64,000 nt of DNA from Solirubrobacteraceae bacterium (GCA_017882445.1 JADGPK010000003.1:1-64000); one strand, 5' to 3'; counted from the first letter of the stretch, positions 52,120 through 60,742 are shown. Translations and numbers: made by a program. The notes: generated by a model not told the origin, from the letters alone.

Positions 52120-52961
52120 TGCGAAGCCGTCGCCGCGGCAGCCCGCGCCGCGGTGTCTTCCGCGATCGCGGCCTGGCGCGCGCGGCGGTACTCCTCGACG
52201 ACGATCTCGTTGAGCTCCTCCACCGATGTCTCGGTGATCTGCTTGTCGAGCGCGATCACCCCGTCCTGGAGGAGGTTGACGCGGTCGCAGGTCGCGAACA
52301 CGTGCGCGTAGTTGTGCAGGATCATCATCACCGAGACCTCACCCTCCTCTTTGAGGCGCTGGATCACCTCGAGGATCATCCCGCCCTCCTTCGCGCCCAT
52401 CGCCGCGAGCGGCTCGTCGAGCAACAGGATGTTGGCCTCCCCCGAGACGGTGCGCGCGACCGCGATCGCCTGGCGCTGGCCGCCGGAGAGGCGCGCGACC
52501 GGCACGTCCAGCCGTGGGATGTTGATCCCGATGTCGTCGAGCGCTTTGCGCGTCTCACGGCGCATCAAGGCGTTGTTGAGGAGCGGGACCGGCACGTGCA
52601 CGCGCTCACGCCGCAGGAACATGTTGTGGTAGACCGACAGCTCGTCGACCAGCGCCAGGTCCTGATAGACGGTGTCGATCCCCTGGGCGCGCGCGTCGTC
52701 GACGCTCTTCGGCTCGTAGGGCTCGCCGTGCAGGAACATCTGACCGCTGTCCTGCTTCTGGAACCCGCAGATGATCTTGATCAGCGTCGACTTGCCCGAG
52801 CCGTTGTCGCCGAGCAGGCCGAGCACCTCGCCCTTGCGCAGGTGCAGGTTGACGTCGCGCAGCGCCGTCGTCGGGCCGAAGCTCTTGGAGATGTGCTCGA
52901 CGCGCAGCACATCATCCGGCGCCGAGGTCGGCGGGACGATCTTCTCGCCAGGCTCAGCCAA
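52116..52961 (-). CDS. Sugar ABC importer ATP-binding protein (single-domain CUT2 type)
   Basis: 281 aa. Walker A GDNGSGKST, Q-loop VYQDLAL, signature LSGGQRQAIAVAR, Walker B ILLLDEPLAAMG, H-loop MMILHNYAH. The family that pairs with RbsC-type permeases usually has a duplicated ~500-aa ATPase (RbsA, XylG); this one has a single domain, as FrcA does. Overlaps the permease by 8 nt and araB by 4. Confidence 0.92.
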   Translation of the reverse strand: MAEPGEKIVPPTSAPDDVLRVEHISKSFGPTTALRDVNLHLRKGEVLGLLGDNGSGKSTLIKIICGFQKQDSGQMFLHGEPYEPKSVDDARAQGIDTVYQDLALVDELSVYHNMFLRRERVHVPVPLLNNALMRRETRKALDDIGINIPRLDVPVARLSGGQRQAIAVARTVSGEANILLLDEPLAAMGAKEGGMILEVIQRLKEEGEVSVMMILHNYAHVFATCDRVNLLQDGVIALDKQITETSVEELNEIVVEEYRRARQAAIAEDTAARAAAATASQ

Positions 52962-54015
52962 GGCCCGACCCCGTGCGCACGCGTTGGACGTAGACGTTCA
53001 CCGACATCGCGATCAGGATCGCGAGGCCCAGGTAGAGGTCCAGGTAGTTGGCGCTCACGCCCTTGATTATCAACCCGTCGTGGAGCACGCCGAGGAACAA
53101 GGCGCCGATCAGGGCGCCGACGACCGTGCCCGACCCGCCACGCAGCAGCGTCCCCCCGATCACGGCCGAGGCGATCCCCTGAAACAGGATTTCGTTCGAG
53201 CCCGACGGGTCGGGAGTCGCAGTCACGGCGCGCACCGCCTCGAGGATGCCAACCAGGCCGGCGCAGGTCGCGCACAGCACGAAGTTGCGGATCAGCACGA
53301 GGCGCACGCGGATGCCTGCCTCGGCGGCGCCGAGGCGGTTGCCGCCGACCGCGACCGTGTAGACGCCCCAGCGCGTGAACGTCAGCACCGCCTGCAGGAC
53401 CACGACGATGACGAGCGCCCAGATCAGCTCAGAGTAGGTGCCGCCGCCGAATACCTGCGCGAATGAGTTGACGTGGAGTGCGGAGGTGCCCGGCGTTGGC
53501 ACAGGTGCGGTGTGAGAGATGATCAGCGTCAGGCCGTCGAGCGTGAACAGCATCCCGAGCGTCGTGACGAACGACGAGATGCCGACGACGGCGATGAAGA
53601 AGCCGTTGATCGCACCGACTGCCATGCTGACGAAGAGCGACAGGACCACGGCCGGGACCAGCGGGATGCCGGCCTGGTTCAGCTTGTAGAAGACGAACGG
53701 CGAGAGCAGGTATACGGCGCCGATCGAGAGGTCGATCTCGCCGTTGATCATCACGAACACCTCGCCCGCTCCGAGGATCGCGAGCGGCGCGAAGTACGGC
53801 AGCAGCGTCTTGAAGTTCGACAGTGTCGCGAAGTTCGTGGCGTTCGCCGAGAAGTACACCGTCGTCACGATCGCGACGACGATGATGCTGCCCTCGCGCA
53901 GCGTCAGGAAGCCGCGGACGAGCTTCAGCGCGCGTCCCCCGAGGGCCCGGCTCGTGCTCGCCGGACCCGCGGGTGGAGACTGCGCCGGAACCTCGCTGCC
54001 GGACGCGACCGCCAC
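52954..54015 (-). CDS. Sugar ABC importer permease (RbsC/XylH-like)
   Basis: 353 aa, about 9-10 membrane helices. EVFVMINGEIDLSIGAVYLLSPF and the later GGNRLGAAEAGIRV, with ASAVIGGTLLRGGSGTVVGALIGALFLGVLHDGL, are standard for CUT2 permeases. A single permease likely homodimerises. 11 nt after the binding-protein gene. Confidence 0.93.
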   Translation of the reverse strand: MAVASGSEVPAQSPPAGPASTSRALGGRALKLVRGFLTLREGSIIVVAIVTTVYFSANATNFATLSNFKTLLPYFAPLAILGAGEVFVMINGEIDLSIGAVYLLSPFVFYKLNQAGIPLVPAVVLSLFVSMAVGAINGFFIAVVGISSFVTTLGMLFTLDGLTLIISHTAPVPTPGTSALHVNSFAQVFGGGTYSELIWALVIVVVLQAVLTFTRWGVYTVAVGGNRLGAAEAGIRVRLVLIRNFVLCATCAGLVGILEAVRAVTATPDPSGSNEILFQGIASAVIGGTLLRGGSGTVVGALIGALFLGVLHDGLIIKGVSANYLDLYLGLAILIAMSVNVYVQRVRTGSGLG

Positions 54016-54026
54016 GACCTCTGCGC

Positions 54027-55130
54027 CTACGCGACGCCGGCAGCCGTTGCGGTGCCCTCGTAGCGGCTCTTCGTGCTGTTGTACGGCTTGACCGTTTCTT
54101 CGGTCAGGAACTTCAGGCCGGTGTTGACGTCGGCGATGCCCGAAAGCGTCTTCGACGCCTGGTAGAGGTACAGCTCGAGGATCGGCAGGAAGCCCTGGAG
54201 GTAGGGCTGCTGGTCGATCGTGAACTGGATCTCGCCGGAGGCGAGCAGCTGCTCGGTGATTTCCAGCAGGTCATAGCCGCCGCCCTTCACCTTCCCCTTG
54301 AGACCGTGCTTCTGGATCGTCTGGGCGACGCTCTGAGTCGAGCCGGCGTCGACTGCGAACATGCCCTTCGTGTTCGGGTGGCCGGTGATGTAGGAGTCGA
54401 CCGCGGAGAGCTCCGCCGGAACCGCGGCGCCGGTCGCGATCACGTGCGTGGTGATCCCCGGCTTGCCTTTGAGCGTCTTCAGCGCGCCGTCGATCCGCGG
54501 CTGGATGTTGAGCGAGCCCGGCGTCGCGATGAACAGCGCCACGTCGCCCGAGGGCACGAGGCTCGCGATGTGTTCGCCCATCTTTTCGCCCGAGACGAAC
54601 AGGTCCTGGCCGATGTACGCCATGCGCGGGTTGGTCTTCGCGTCGGCGTTGTAGGCGACCACCGGGATCTTCGCCGACAGCGCCGCCGCCACCGGTGCGT
54701 TGAACGCCGTTTCATCGACCAACGAGACCGCGATCCCGTCGACGCCGGCGCTGACCGCGCTGTTGACGGCGTTGACCATCTCGGAGACGTTGCTCGACTG
54801 CGAGCCGGCCCACTGGTAGGAGCAGCCGAGCAGCTTGCACGCGTCGGCGGCGCCGTACTGGGTCGGGACGAAGAACGGGTTCGTCGTCACGTGGTTGACG
54901 AAGGTGAATTTGTAGCTCTTGCTCGAGGCGAAGATGCTGTTCGCGCCGCTGCCGGAAGACGCGCTCGAACCGCAGGCAGCCAGCAGCGTGCTGACCGAAC
55001 CGGCCGCCACGCCTGTGAGCGCGGTTCGTCGCAGAAACGCGCGCCGGTCGAATCCTGGTCGGTCGATCTCTGTCCGCTCGGCGTAGTCGAGACGCTCCAC
55101 AGCTTCGTGGGCCTGAGTGGTGTCTGACAT
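54027..55130 (-). CDS. Sugar ABC importer substrate-binding lipoprotein
   Basis: 367 aa periplasmic-binding protein type I (RbsB-like). Twin-arginine signal FDRRAFLRRTALTG followed by lipobox LLAAC, so a Tat-exported lipoprotein. The domain starts YKFTFVNHVTTNPFFVPTQY and contains VSAGVDGIAVSLVDETAF, VVAYNADAKTNPRMAYIGQD and a C-terminal GEIQFTIDQQPYLQGFLPI. Ligand probably arabinose, from context. AAGGAGG before ATG 55130. Confidence 0.93.
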   Translation of the reverse strand: MSDTTQAHEAVERLDYAERTEIDRPGFDRRAFLRRTALTGVAAGSVSTLLAACGSSASSGSGANSIFASSKSYKFTFVNHVTTNPFFVPTQYGAADACKLLGCSYQWAGSQSSNVSEMVNAVNSAVSAGVDGIAVSLVDETAFNAPVAAALSAKIPVVAYNADAKTNPRMAYIGQDLFVSGEKMGEHIASLVPSGDVALFIATPGSLNIQPRIDGALKTLKGKPGITTHVIATGAAVPAELSAVDSYITGHPNTKGMFAVDAGSTQSVAQTIQKHGLKGKVKGGGYDLLEITEQLLASGEIQFTIDQQPYLQGFLPILELYLYQASKTLSGIADVNTGLKFLTEETVKPYNSTKSRYEGTATAAGVA

Positions 55131-55155
55131 GTGATCCTCCTTCTGGCTTGAAGGG

Positions 55156-55259
55156 CTGCGCAATGCTGGCGCAGCGTCGGTCCTACAATCCCGCCATTCG
55201 CAACAATAGTCAATAACCAGGTCATCGGAAACTCCGTAGTCATCGCTTCGGAAAATCCG
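55156..55259 (-). promoter_or_regulatory. Control region of the ara/ABC operon
   Basis: On the minus strand TTGACT (55208-55213) and GATTGT (55185-55190) with a 17-nt spacer form a plausible promoter in an AT-rich patch. Upstream lie two near-identical dyads, CGGAAACTCCG (55226-55236) and CGGAAAATCCG (55249-55259), 23 bp apart centre to centre (two helical turns), a likely regulator site. A 6-bp stem CTGCGC/GCGCAG (55156-55174) lies in the leader. Confidence 0.55.
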
Positions 55260-55293
55260 AGATCTCGGCTCATCCCGACGTCTCTTTATGGCT

Positions 55294-55329
55294 GCCATTC
55301 ACCGATGGCCTATACGCTCGGTGAATGGC
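55294..55329. promoter_or_regulatory. 12-bp inverted repeat over the gal operon start
   Basis: GCCATTCACCGA (55294-55305) and TCGGTGAATGGC (55318-55329) are perfectly complementary around a 12-nt spacer. The right arm begins at the last base of TACGCT (55313-55318, a leaderless -10) and contains the ATG at 55325. It could be an operator that blocks the promoter or, if transcribed, a start-codon hairpin. Confidence 0.6.
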
Positions 55330-55501
55330 CGGGAAACCCACCGAGCCGCCCCCAGCCGAACGGTCGGAGGTCGGTCGTCGCGCAGATGGGCGCGAGCGCG
55401 AGCGGCGAGGCGAGCGCACCGGTCCCGTCGCGATCACACGGCTGGTCAAAGACGATGGTCGCGCGCTGATCCTCTACACCGCCCAGGAAGGCCGCGCGTG
55501 A
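55325..55501 (+). CDS. Small conserved-type protein upstream of galT
   Basis: 58 aa: a charged, disordered N-terminus (GRRADGRERERRGER) then GPVAITRLVKDDGRALILYT. The RLVKDDGRALILY box is a pattern I recall in other small actinobacterial proteins, function unknown. The gene has its own leaderless -10 (TACGCT) and its stop overlaps the galT GTG (GTGA), so it could act as a leader gene coupling galT translation. Confidence 0.55.
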   Translation: MAGKPTEPPPAERSEVGRRADGRERERRGERTGPVAITRLVKDDGRALILYTAQEGRA

Positions 55502-56487
55502 GCGACCGATCGAAGATCGAGGAGCGCTTCAACGAGCTGCGCGGCGAGGAGGTCGTCTACGCGATCCACCGCCAGGACCGCACGTTCCTCCCCACGCGCA
55601 AGCACTGTCCGCTCTGCCCCACCCGACCGGACGGGCGGGCTGGCGGGCGGGCGGGCGCAGATACGGAGATCCCGGTTCCCGCCTTCGAGATCGCCGTATT
55701 CGACAACCGCTTCCCCGCCTTCCAGGCGCCACGCGGCGCGGCCGAGGTCGTCGTCTACACAGACGATCACGACGCCTCCTTCGGCACGCTCGCACCCGAG
55801 CGCGCCGAGGCGCTGATGTGGGTCTGGCGCCACCGCTATGAGGAACTCGGCGCGCGCGCGGACGTCCAGTACGTGTTCATCTTCGAGAACCGCGGAGTGG
55901 AGGTCGGCGTGACCCTCCACCATCCGCATGGCCAGATCTACGGCTACCCCTTCGTGCCGCCCGTACCCACGCTTGAGCTCGCCGCCGACGCCCGCCTGGG
56001 GGGCTGTGCGCCGTGCTCGCTGCTCGCTGGCGAGCTCGAGGACGGACGGCGGGTCCTCCACCAGAACGAAGCGGTCGTGGCATACGTCCCCCGCGCGGCC
56101 CGCTGGCCCTATGAAGCGCACGTGACCATGCGCGAGCACCGGGCGAGCCTGCTCGAGTGCGACCCGCAGGAGCTGCGCATGCTCGCGGGCGCCCTGCAGG
56201 CGCTCGTCCGCGGGTATGACGCCCTGTTCGACCGGCCCTTTCCCTACGTCATGGCGATCCACCAGGCGCCGACCACGACACGCGCCGCCGGCGATCCGCC
56301 GGCCCTCGCCGCGGGCGCAGCCGCGGCCGGTGGACACCTGCACGTCGAGTTCTACCCGCCGCTTCGCACCGCCGAGAAGCTCAAGTACCCCGCCGGATCC
56401 GAGCAGGGCGCCGGGACGTTCATCTCCGACGTGCTGCCCGAGGAGTCGGCCGCCGAGTTGCGCGAGGCGATCGTCCGTGGGACGTGA
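55498..56487 (+). CDS. galT: Galactose-1-phosphate uridylyltransferase
   Basis: 329 aa, HIT superfamily. The active-site histidine motif [11 protein letters not shown] has the nucleophilic His, and [11 protein letters not shown] gives zinc Cys. [13 protein letters not shown] and the later [15 protein letters not shown] complete the second half. Leloir pathway: UDP-glucose + Gal-1-P to UDP-galactose + Glc-1-P. GTG 55498 overlaps the upstream small gene; its end overlaps galK by 11 nt. galE is not in the window. Confidence 0.94.
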   Translation: MSDRSKIEERFNELRGEEVVYAIHRQDRTFLPTRKHCPLCPTRPDGRAGGRAGADTEIPVPAFEIAVFDNRFPAFQAPRGAAEVVVYTDDHDASFGTLAPERAEALMWVWRHRYEELGARADVQYVFIFENRGVEVGVTLHHPHGQIYGYPFVPPVPTLELAADARLGGCAPCSLLAGELEDGRRVLHQNEAVVAYVPRAARWPYEAHVTMREHRASLLECDPQELRMLAGALQALVRGYDALFDRPFPYVMAIHQAPTTTRAAGDPPALAAGAAAAGGHLHVEFYPPLRTAEKLKYPAGSEQGAGTFISDVLPEESAAELREAIVRGT

Positions 56488-57598
56488 GCGCAGCAGCGCG
56501 TTCGCGCCGGGACGCGTGAACCTGATCGGAGAGCACACCGACTACAACCAGGGGCTGGCGCTCCCGTTCGCCATCGCCGAGGGTGTCACTGTGCACGCCG
56601 ACGCGTCGGGCGCGCACTCCAGCGCGGGCGGCCTCATCCGCGCGCACGCTCGCGATCTCGGAGAGCGCGATGAGTTCACGCCCGAGCGGATCGAGCCAGC
56701 ACAGGGATGGCGGGCATTCGTGCGGGGCACCGTCGCCGAGCTCCTCAGCGCCGGCTTGCAGATCACACACGCGCGCCTCGAGATCAGCGGCGACGTCCCG
56801 CGGGGGGCCGGCCTGTCCTCCTCGGCGGCGCTCGAGGTCGCGCTGTGCCTGGCGCTGAGCGACCTCTGCGCCGGCGGTCCTCGCGGCGAGCGCACGGCAA
56901 TGGAGCGCATGGAGATCGCCCGCCTGTGCGCGCGCGTGGAGAACGACTGGGTCGGCGCCCACACCGGTCTGCTCGACCAGCTGACCTCGCTCTACGGCGC
57001 GCCAGACACAGCGCTCTGCATCGACTTCCGCACGCTCCGGATCGACCCCGTCCCGCTGGAGCTCGACGGCTGGCGACTGGTCGTGCTCGACTCCGGCGAG
57101 CGCCACGCCCACGCGAGCTCCGGATACAACGAACGGCGAGCCGAATGTGCCACCGCCTGCAAGCTGCTCGGCGTGGAGTCGCTGCGGGTAGCCGGCGCCG
57201 ACGCTGCCGCCGAGCTGCGCGACCCGCTGGACCGCCGCGCCGCGCACGTCATCGAGGAGAACCAGCGGGTACGCGACGCCGTCGCCGCGCTGCGCGCCGG
57301 GGACCTGCCCGCGCTGGGGCCCCTGTTGGACGCATCGCAGGAGAGCCTGCGCGACCAATACGAGGTCTCCACGCCCGCGGTCGAGGCCACCGTCGAGCGC
57401 ATGCGCCGGGCGGGAGCAGCCGGCGCGCGGATGGTCGGCGGCGGCTTCGGGGGCAGCGTCCTCGGCCTGTTCGCGCCCGACGCGCTGCCACCCGAGGGCG
57501 CGCGCGAGGTGCGTCCCGGTCCGGGCGCGCACCTGCTCGAGAGCCAACCGCCGGCCGTCAGCGTCAGAGGCGGGCCGCCAGGAGCGCGCAGGCGGTGA
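56477..57598 (+). CDS. galK: Galactokinase
   Basis: 373 aa GHMP kinase. Signature GRVNLIGEHTDYNQGLALP at the N-terminus, the phosphate loop GDVPRGAGLSSSAALEVAL, the catalytic Asp in GLLDQLTSLYG and motif 3 GARMVGGGFGGSVLGL. Phosphorylates galactose. GTG 56477 lies inside galT. The 3' end overlaps the convergent UbiA-like gene by 35 nt. Confidence 0.95.
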   Translation: MGRERSSAFAPGRVNLIGEHTDYNQGLALPFAIAEGVTVHADASGAHSSAGGLIRAHARDLGERDEFTPERIEPAQGWRAFVRGTVAELLSAGLQITHARLEISGDVPRGAGLSSSAALEVALCLALSDLCAGGPRGERTAMERMEIARLCARVENDWVGAHTGLLDQLTSLYGAPDTALCIDFRTLRIDPVPLELDGWRLVVLDSGERHAHASSGYNERRAECATACKLLGVESLRVAGADAAAELRDPLDRRAAHVIEENQRVRDAVAALRAGDLPALGPLLDASQESLRDQYEVSTPAVEATVERMRRAGAAGARMVGGGFGGSVLGLFAPDALPPEGAREVRPGPGAHLLESQPPAVSVRGGPPGARRR

Positions 57599-58307
57599 TC
57601 GCCATCGCCAGCGACAGCGCCGCGAGCGCGCCGTCGAGCGGCCTGAGCAGACCGGCAAGCGACAGGGGCTCGGTGCTGCCATCCCGCAACGTGCGTGTAC
57701 CGTTCACGGCCAGCGTGCGGCGGCGCAACTCGCGCGCGGGCGAGCTCAGCCGCCGCTGCGCCACGCTCATCGCCAGGCAACCCACCGCGATCAGCAGGCC
57801 CGGGAGCGCCACGGTCTCGGAGTTGACGAAGTAGCCCGTGAAGGCCGGGAAGGCCCCCCACCCGACCGCGAAGGAGACGTCGTTGTGGAAGCGCCCGCCC
57901 GCCAGCTCGAGGTTGTAGGCGGGCACGAGCAGGCCGCCCGCGAGCACCAGCGGCGCCAGCCAAAGAGACACACTCAGCACTCCCCCCACCCCGATCGCCA
58001 CCGCGCCCAGGAGGCTCGCCACCGCCAGGCAGATGAGCGTCCGGTCGCTCAGGCTCGTGCGCAGCGGCCGATCCTTGAGCTCGTCGAGCGCGTGTGCCGC
58101 TACGCCGACCGCCAGCGCAAACGCCGCCAGACCCCACAGCAGTCGGTCCGGATGGAGCTTTGGGGCGACCGCCGCCCCCATCACGAAGTAGCTCAGGTGC
58201 CAGATCGTGTAGGGCGGGTGCAGCAGCGTGAGCGCCTCGCCCGCACGGCCGCGCCCGAGCGCATAGAACGCCGGCCGCTCAGGCGTGGCGGGCATCGGCG
58301 CGCTCAC
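57564..58307 (-). CDS. UbiA-like integral membrane protein with degenerate aspartate motif
   Basis: 247 aa, about 8 helices. The first loop reads AAHALDELKDRP where UbiA prenyltransferases have (N/D)D..D...D, so the first Asp is replaced. A second Asp-rich loop is not clear (YNLELAGGRFHNDVSF). Followed in the same operon by a UbiE-like methyltransferase (start of this gene overlaps its stop by 4 nt). It may be a lipid-modifying UbiA relative or a non-catalytic membrane protein. Confidence 0.6.
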   Translation of the reverse strand: MSAPMPATPERPAFYALGRGRAGEALTLLHPPYTIWHLSYFVMGAAVAPKLHPDRLLWGLAAFALAVGVAAHALDELKDRPLRTSLSDRTLICLAVASLLGAVAIGVGGVLSVSLWLAPLVLAGGLLVPAYNLELAGGRFHNDVSFAVGWGAFPAFTGYFVNSETVALPGLLIAVGCLAMSVAQRRLSSPARELRRRTLAVNGTRTLRDGSTEPLSLAGLLRPLDGALAALSLAMAITACALLAARL

Positions 58308-59095
58308 ACCTCCAGGGCGCTACCGCCCGCGGACGGGGCGCCGGCGCTCGCGGCGCCCTTTCTCGCGTGCATGACGATGCCGCCGCCGAGGCTCATCCGG
58401 CGGACCTGGACATCCTCCAGCCCGGCCTGCAGCCAGTAGCCGACGATCCGCTGCACCGGATGGCGCTCGTAGAAGCCGCGGATGCTGGGTCCGAGGAAGC
58501 GGCCGACCTCCGCCCACTCGCGTGAGGCCATCCTCCCGAGCGTCGGCAGCCCGACCGCGGTGTAGAGACGCCATGCCGCACGCGCCGGCGCCAGCGGGGG
58601 CACCCCGAACTCCAGCGAGGCGACGCGTCCGCCCGGGCGCACGACGCGCGCCAGCTCGCGCATCGTCGACGGCGGGTCATCGACATAGCGGAGCAGGTAT
58701 GTGAAGGTGAGCGCGTCGAAGCTCGCATCGGCGAACGGCAGCGCCTCGGCCTGCCCTTCGAGGAGCTCGACACGGGAGTCCTCGCGGGAGGCGAAGCGCG
58801 CGCTGGCAGCCGAGAGCATCGCGGCGCTCTGGTCGATGCCGACCACCGAGCACTCGCAGCGCGAGAGCAGCTCGGCCGCGACCATGCCAGTCCCCGTCGC
58901 CACGTCGAGCACGCGATCGCCTGGCTCAGGCGCCGCGGCGCTCACGAGCGCGCGGCGCCAACGTGGGTCCTGCCAGAAGCTGAACGCAGCCGACAGCGCG
59001 TCATAGCGGCTGGGAAGGCCGTGGAACAGCTCGAGCGCCTGGCGCTTGCGGGGAGAGGCGATAGGGTCGACGTCGCTGGGCGCGGGAGAGCTCAT
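58304..59095 (-). CDS. UbiE/MenG-like SAM-dependent methyltransferase
   Basis: 263 aa class I methyltransferase. SAM motif I VLDVATGTGMVAAELL, motif II GIDQSAAMLSAASARF, motif III ALPFADASFDALTFTYLLRYVDDP and RVVRPGGRVASLEFGVP, all as in UbiE/Coq5. Menaquinone methylation is the likely reaction in an actinobacterium. The upstream partner encodes a UbiA-like protein, supporting a quinone or lipid pathway. ATG 59095 is used. Confidence 0.82.
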   Translation of the reverse strand: MSSPAPSDVDPIASPRKRQALELFHGLPSRYDALSAAFSFWQDPRWRRALVSAAAPEPGDRVLDVATGTGMVAAELLSRCECSVVGIDQSAAMLSAASARFASREDSRVELLEGQAEALPFADASFDALTFTYLLRYVDDPPSTMRELARVVRPGGRVASLEFGVPPLAPARAAWRLYTAVGLPTLGRMASREWAEVGRFLGPSIRGFYERHPVQRIVGYWLQAGLEDVQVRRMSLGGGIVMHARKGAASAGAPSAGGSALEV

Positions 59096-59168
59096 CGTGC
59101 TGGCTATCTGACAGGCTAACTTGCCTGCGCTCACCCCGTCCCGCTCCCACCATCGACACGAGGAAGTC

Positions 59169-60020
59169 ATGCCAGGACACATCCACTCTCCAGCTCGACC
59201 GCGCGTGATGCTCGTCACCGGCGCATCCAGCGGCATCGGAGAGGCCACCGCCCGCCGTCTCGCGCGCGAGCCGGGATCCTCGCTCGTGCTCGTCGCGCGG
59301 CGGGAGGAGCGCCTCAGCGCCCTCGCCGCCGCGCTCGGCGGCGAGCACGTGAGCTTCCTCGCCGCCGACCTGCTCGACGCCGACGCGCCAGAGCGGATCC
59401 GCGATCACGTGCTCGAGCGTCACGGACGGCTCGACCTGCTCGTGAACAACGCCGGCGCCGCCTGGCGCGCGCGCTTCGCCGACGGCGGCTATGAGAACGT
59501 CCGGCGCACGATGGCGATCAACTTCGACGCCCAGCTGCGGCTCACCGAGGCGTTGTTGCCGCTGCTGCGGGACTCAGCGCCGAGCGCGATCGTCAACGTG
59601 TCCTCCACGGCCGCGCGGGTGGCGCGCGCCGGGACGGGCGCATACAGCGCGTCGAAGTTCGCCCTGACCGGCTGGTCGGACGCGCTGTGGGCCGAGGAGC
59701 GGGCCAACGGCGTGCACGTCGGGCTGGTCCTCCCCGGCTTCATCTCAACCGAGGGCTTCCCGCAGTCGGAGCTCACGGCCAAGCCATGGACACGCTGGAT
59801 CGTCTCCACGCCCGAGCGGGCCGCCGAGGCGATCTTCCAGGCCGGTATCGGACGCCGTCCCGAACGTTACGTGCCGCGCGCGTACGCGCTCGCGGCGGTG
59901 CTCCGCGTCGTCGCCCCGGGCCTGGTACGCCGGGTGATCGGCGGTGGCGTCGCGTCGGTGATGACCACCACGACCGGTGGCGATCTGAGCGACCGGCGCA
60001 ACGGCGGGGGCGGCGGCTAG
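59169..60020 (+). CDS. Short-chain dehydrogenase/reductase
   Basis: 283 aa classical SDR. NAD(P) motif TGASSGIGEATARRLA, NNAGAAWRA, catalytic Ser (IVNVSSTAARVA), Tyr and Lys (GAYSASKFALTG). C-terminal region is longer than average (MTTTTGGDLSDRR). Substrate unknown. GAGGAAG before ATG 59169. Divergent from the UbiE-like gene. Confidence 0.92.
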   Translation: MPGHIHSPARPRVMLVTGASSGIGEATARRLAREPGSSLVLVARREERLSALAAALGGEHVSFLAADLLDADAPERIRDHVLERHGRLDLLVNNAGAAWRARFADGGYENVRRTMAINFDAQLRLTEALLPLLRDSAPSAIVNVSSTAARVARAGTGAYSASKFALTGWSDALWAEERANGVHVGLVLPGFISTEGFPQSELTAKPWTRWIVSTPERAAEAIFQAGIGRRPERYVPRAYALAAVLRVVAPGLVRRVIGGGVASVMTTTTGGDLSDRRNGGGGG

Positions 60021-60038
60021 CTCGCCGGGTCAGCGTCG

Positions 60039-60272
60039 ATGGCTCGCGAGATACCGATCCGGGAGGAGACGATCAGGCTCGGGCAGCTGCTGAAGCTCGC
60101 CGGACTCGTCGACAGCGGCAGCGAGGTCAAGGCGCTCCTGGCCGTGCAGCCCGCGTGGGTCAACGGTGAGCGCGAGGCGCGTCGCGGTCGTCAGGTGCGC
60201 CGCGGCGACACCGTGCGGATAGGTGAGGACGAGCTGCGGATCACAGCGAGCTCTCCCCCCGCCGGGCGGTAG
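60039..60272 (+). CDS. S4-domain RNA-binding protein
   Basis: 77 aa, just one S4 domain: IRLGQLLKLAGLVDSGSEVK, then WVNGEREARRGRQVRRGDTV. Like YbcJ/YaaA small S4 proteins that bind rRNA or tRNA. 19 nt after the SDR, probably co-transcribed. ATG start 60039; GGG-type SD weak. Confidence 0.88.
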   Translation: MAREIPIREETIRLGQLLKLAGLVDSGSEVKALLAVQPAWVNGEREARRGRQVRRGDTVRIGEDELRITASSPPAGR

Positions 60273-60301
60273 ACTCCCGCCACATTCCGGGGAGGAGTCC
60301 G

Positions 60302-60739
60302 ATGCACGAACCGACGTTGTTCCGCGACCGTGCGCGTCCCGCGCAGATCGCCCTAGGTGGTGTCGTGCCGGCGGTAGCCGGAGCGATTGCCGGGGTCCTC
60401 GTCGGGGTTTCCAGCGGCGCGTACTGGGGGTTTGGGGCGGTCGCTGCGATCGGAGGCTTCCTGGCGGGCTTCGAGCATCAGGACGGATGGGGCGGCGCGG
60501 ACCGCGGTCTGGTGGCCGGAGCGGTCTACGGCACCGCCCTGCTCCTGGCGCACGCGATCGTCGGCACCCACGCCAAGGTCTCGCTCGGCAGCTTTCCGCC
60601 CTTTCTCGCGGTGATCACCGCGATCGTCGGCATGTTGCTGACCGCTGCCGGCGGCCGGATCGCCCGCTTGCGGCGAGAGCGCAGCGCATCTCCGGCGGAC
60701 TCTCCGGCGGACTCTCCGGAGGACTCTCCGGCAGAATGA
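60302..60739 (+). CDS. Hypothetical membrane protein with repeated tail
   Basis: 145 aa with four hydrophobic helices (IALGGVVPAVAGAIAGVLVG; AYWGFGAVAAIGGFLAGF; GLVAGAVYGTALLLAHAIVG; PPFLAVITAIVGMLLTAA). The tail SPADSPADSPEDSPAE is encoded by a 12-bp tandem repeat. GGAGGAG before ATG. Function unknown. Confidence 0.65.
   Translation: MHEPTLFRDRARPAQIALGGVVPAVAGAIAGVLVGVSSGAYWGFGAVAAIGGFLAGFEHQDGWGGADRGLVAGAVYGTALLLAHAIVGTHAKVSLGSFPPFLAVITAIVGMLLTAAGGRIARLRRERSASPADSPADSPEDSPAE
60689..60734 (+). repeat. 12-bp tandem repeat, about 3.8 copies
   Basis: TCTCCGGCGGAC at 60689-60700, 60701-60712, then TCTCCGGAGGAC 60713-60724 and a partial TCTCCGGCAG. It encodes (SPAD)n at the C-terminus and is in frame, so copy number changes do not break the gene. 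Confidence 0.85.
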
Positions 60740-60742
60740 CGC

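Noticed and set aside
60689-60734. The 12-bp repeat as a CRISPR array
   Set aside because: Units are contiguous, too short, have no spacers and are in-frame coding sequence.
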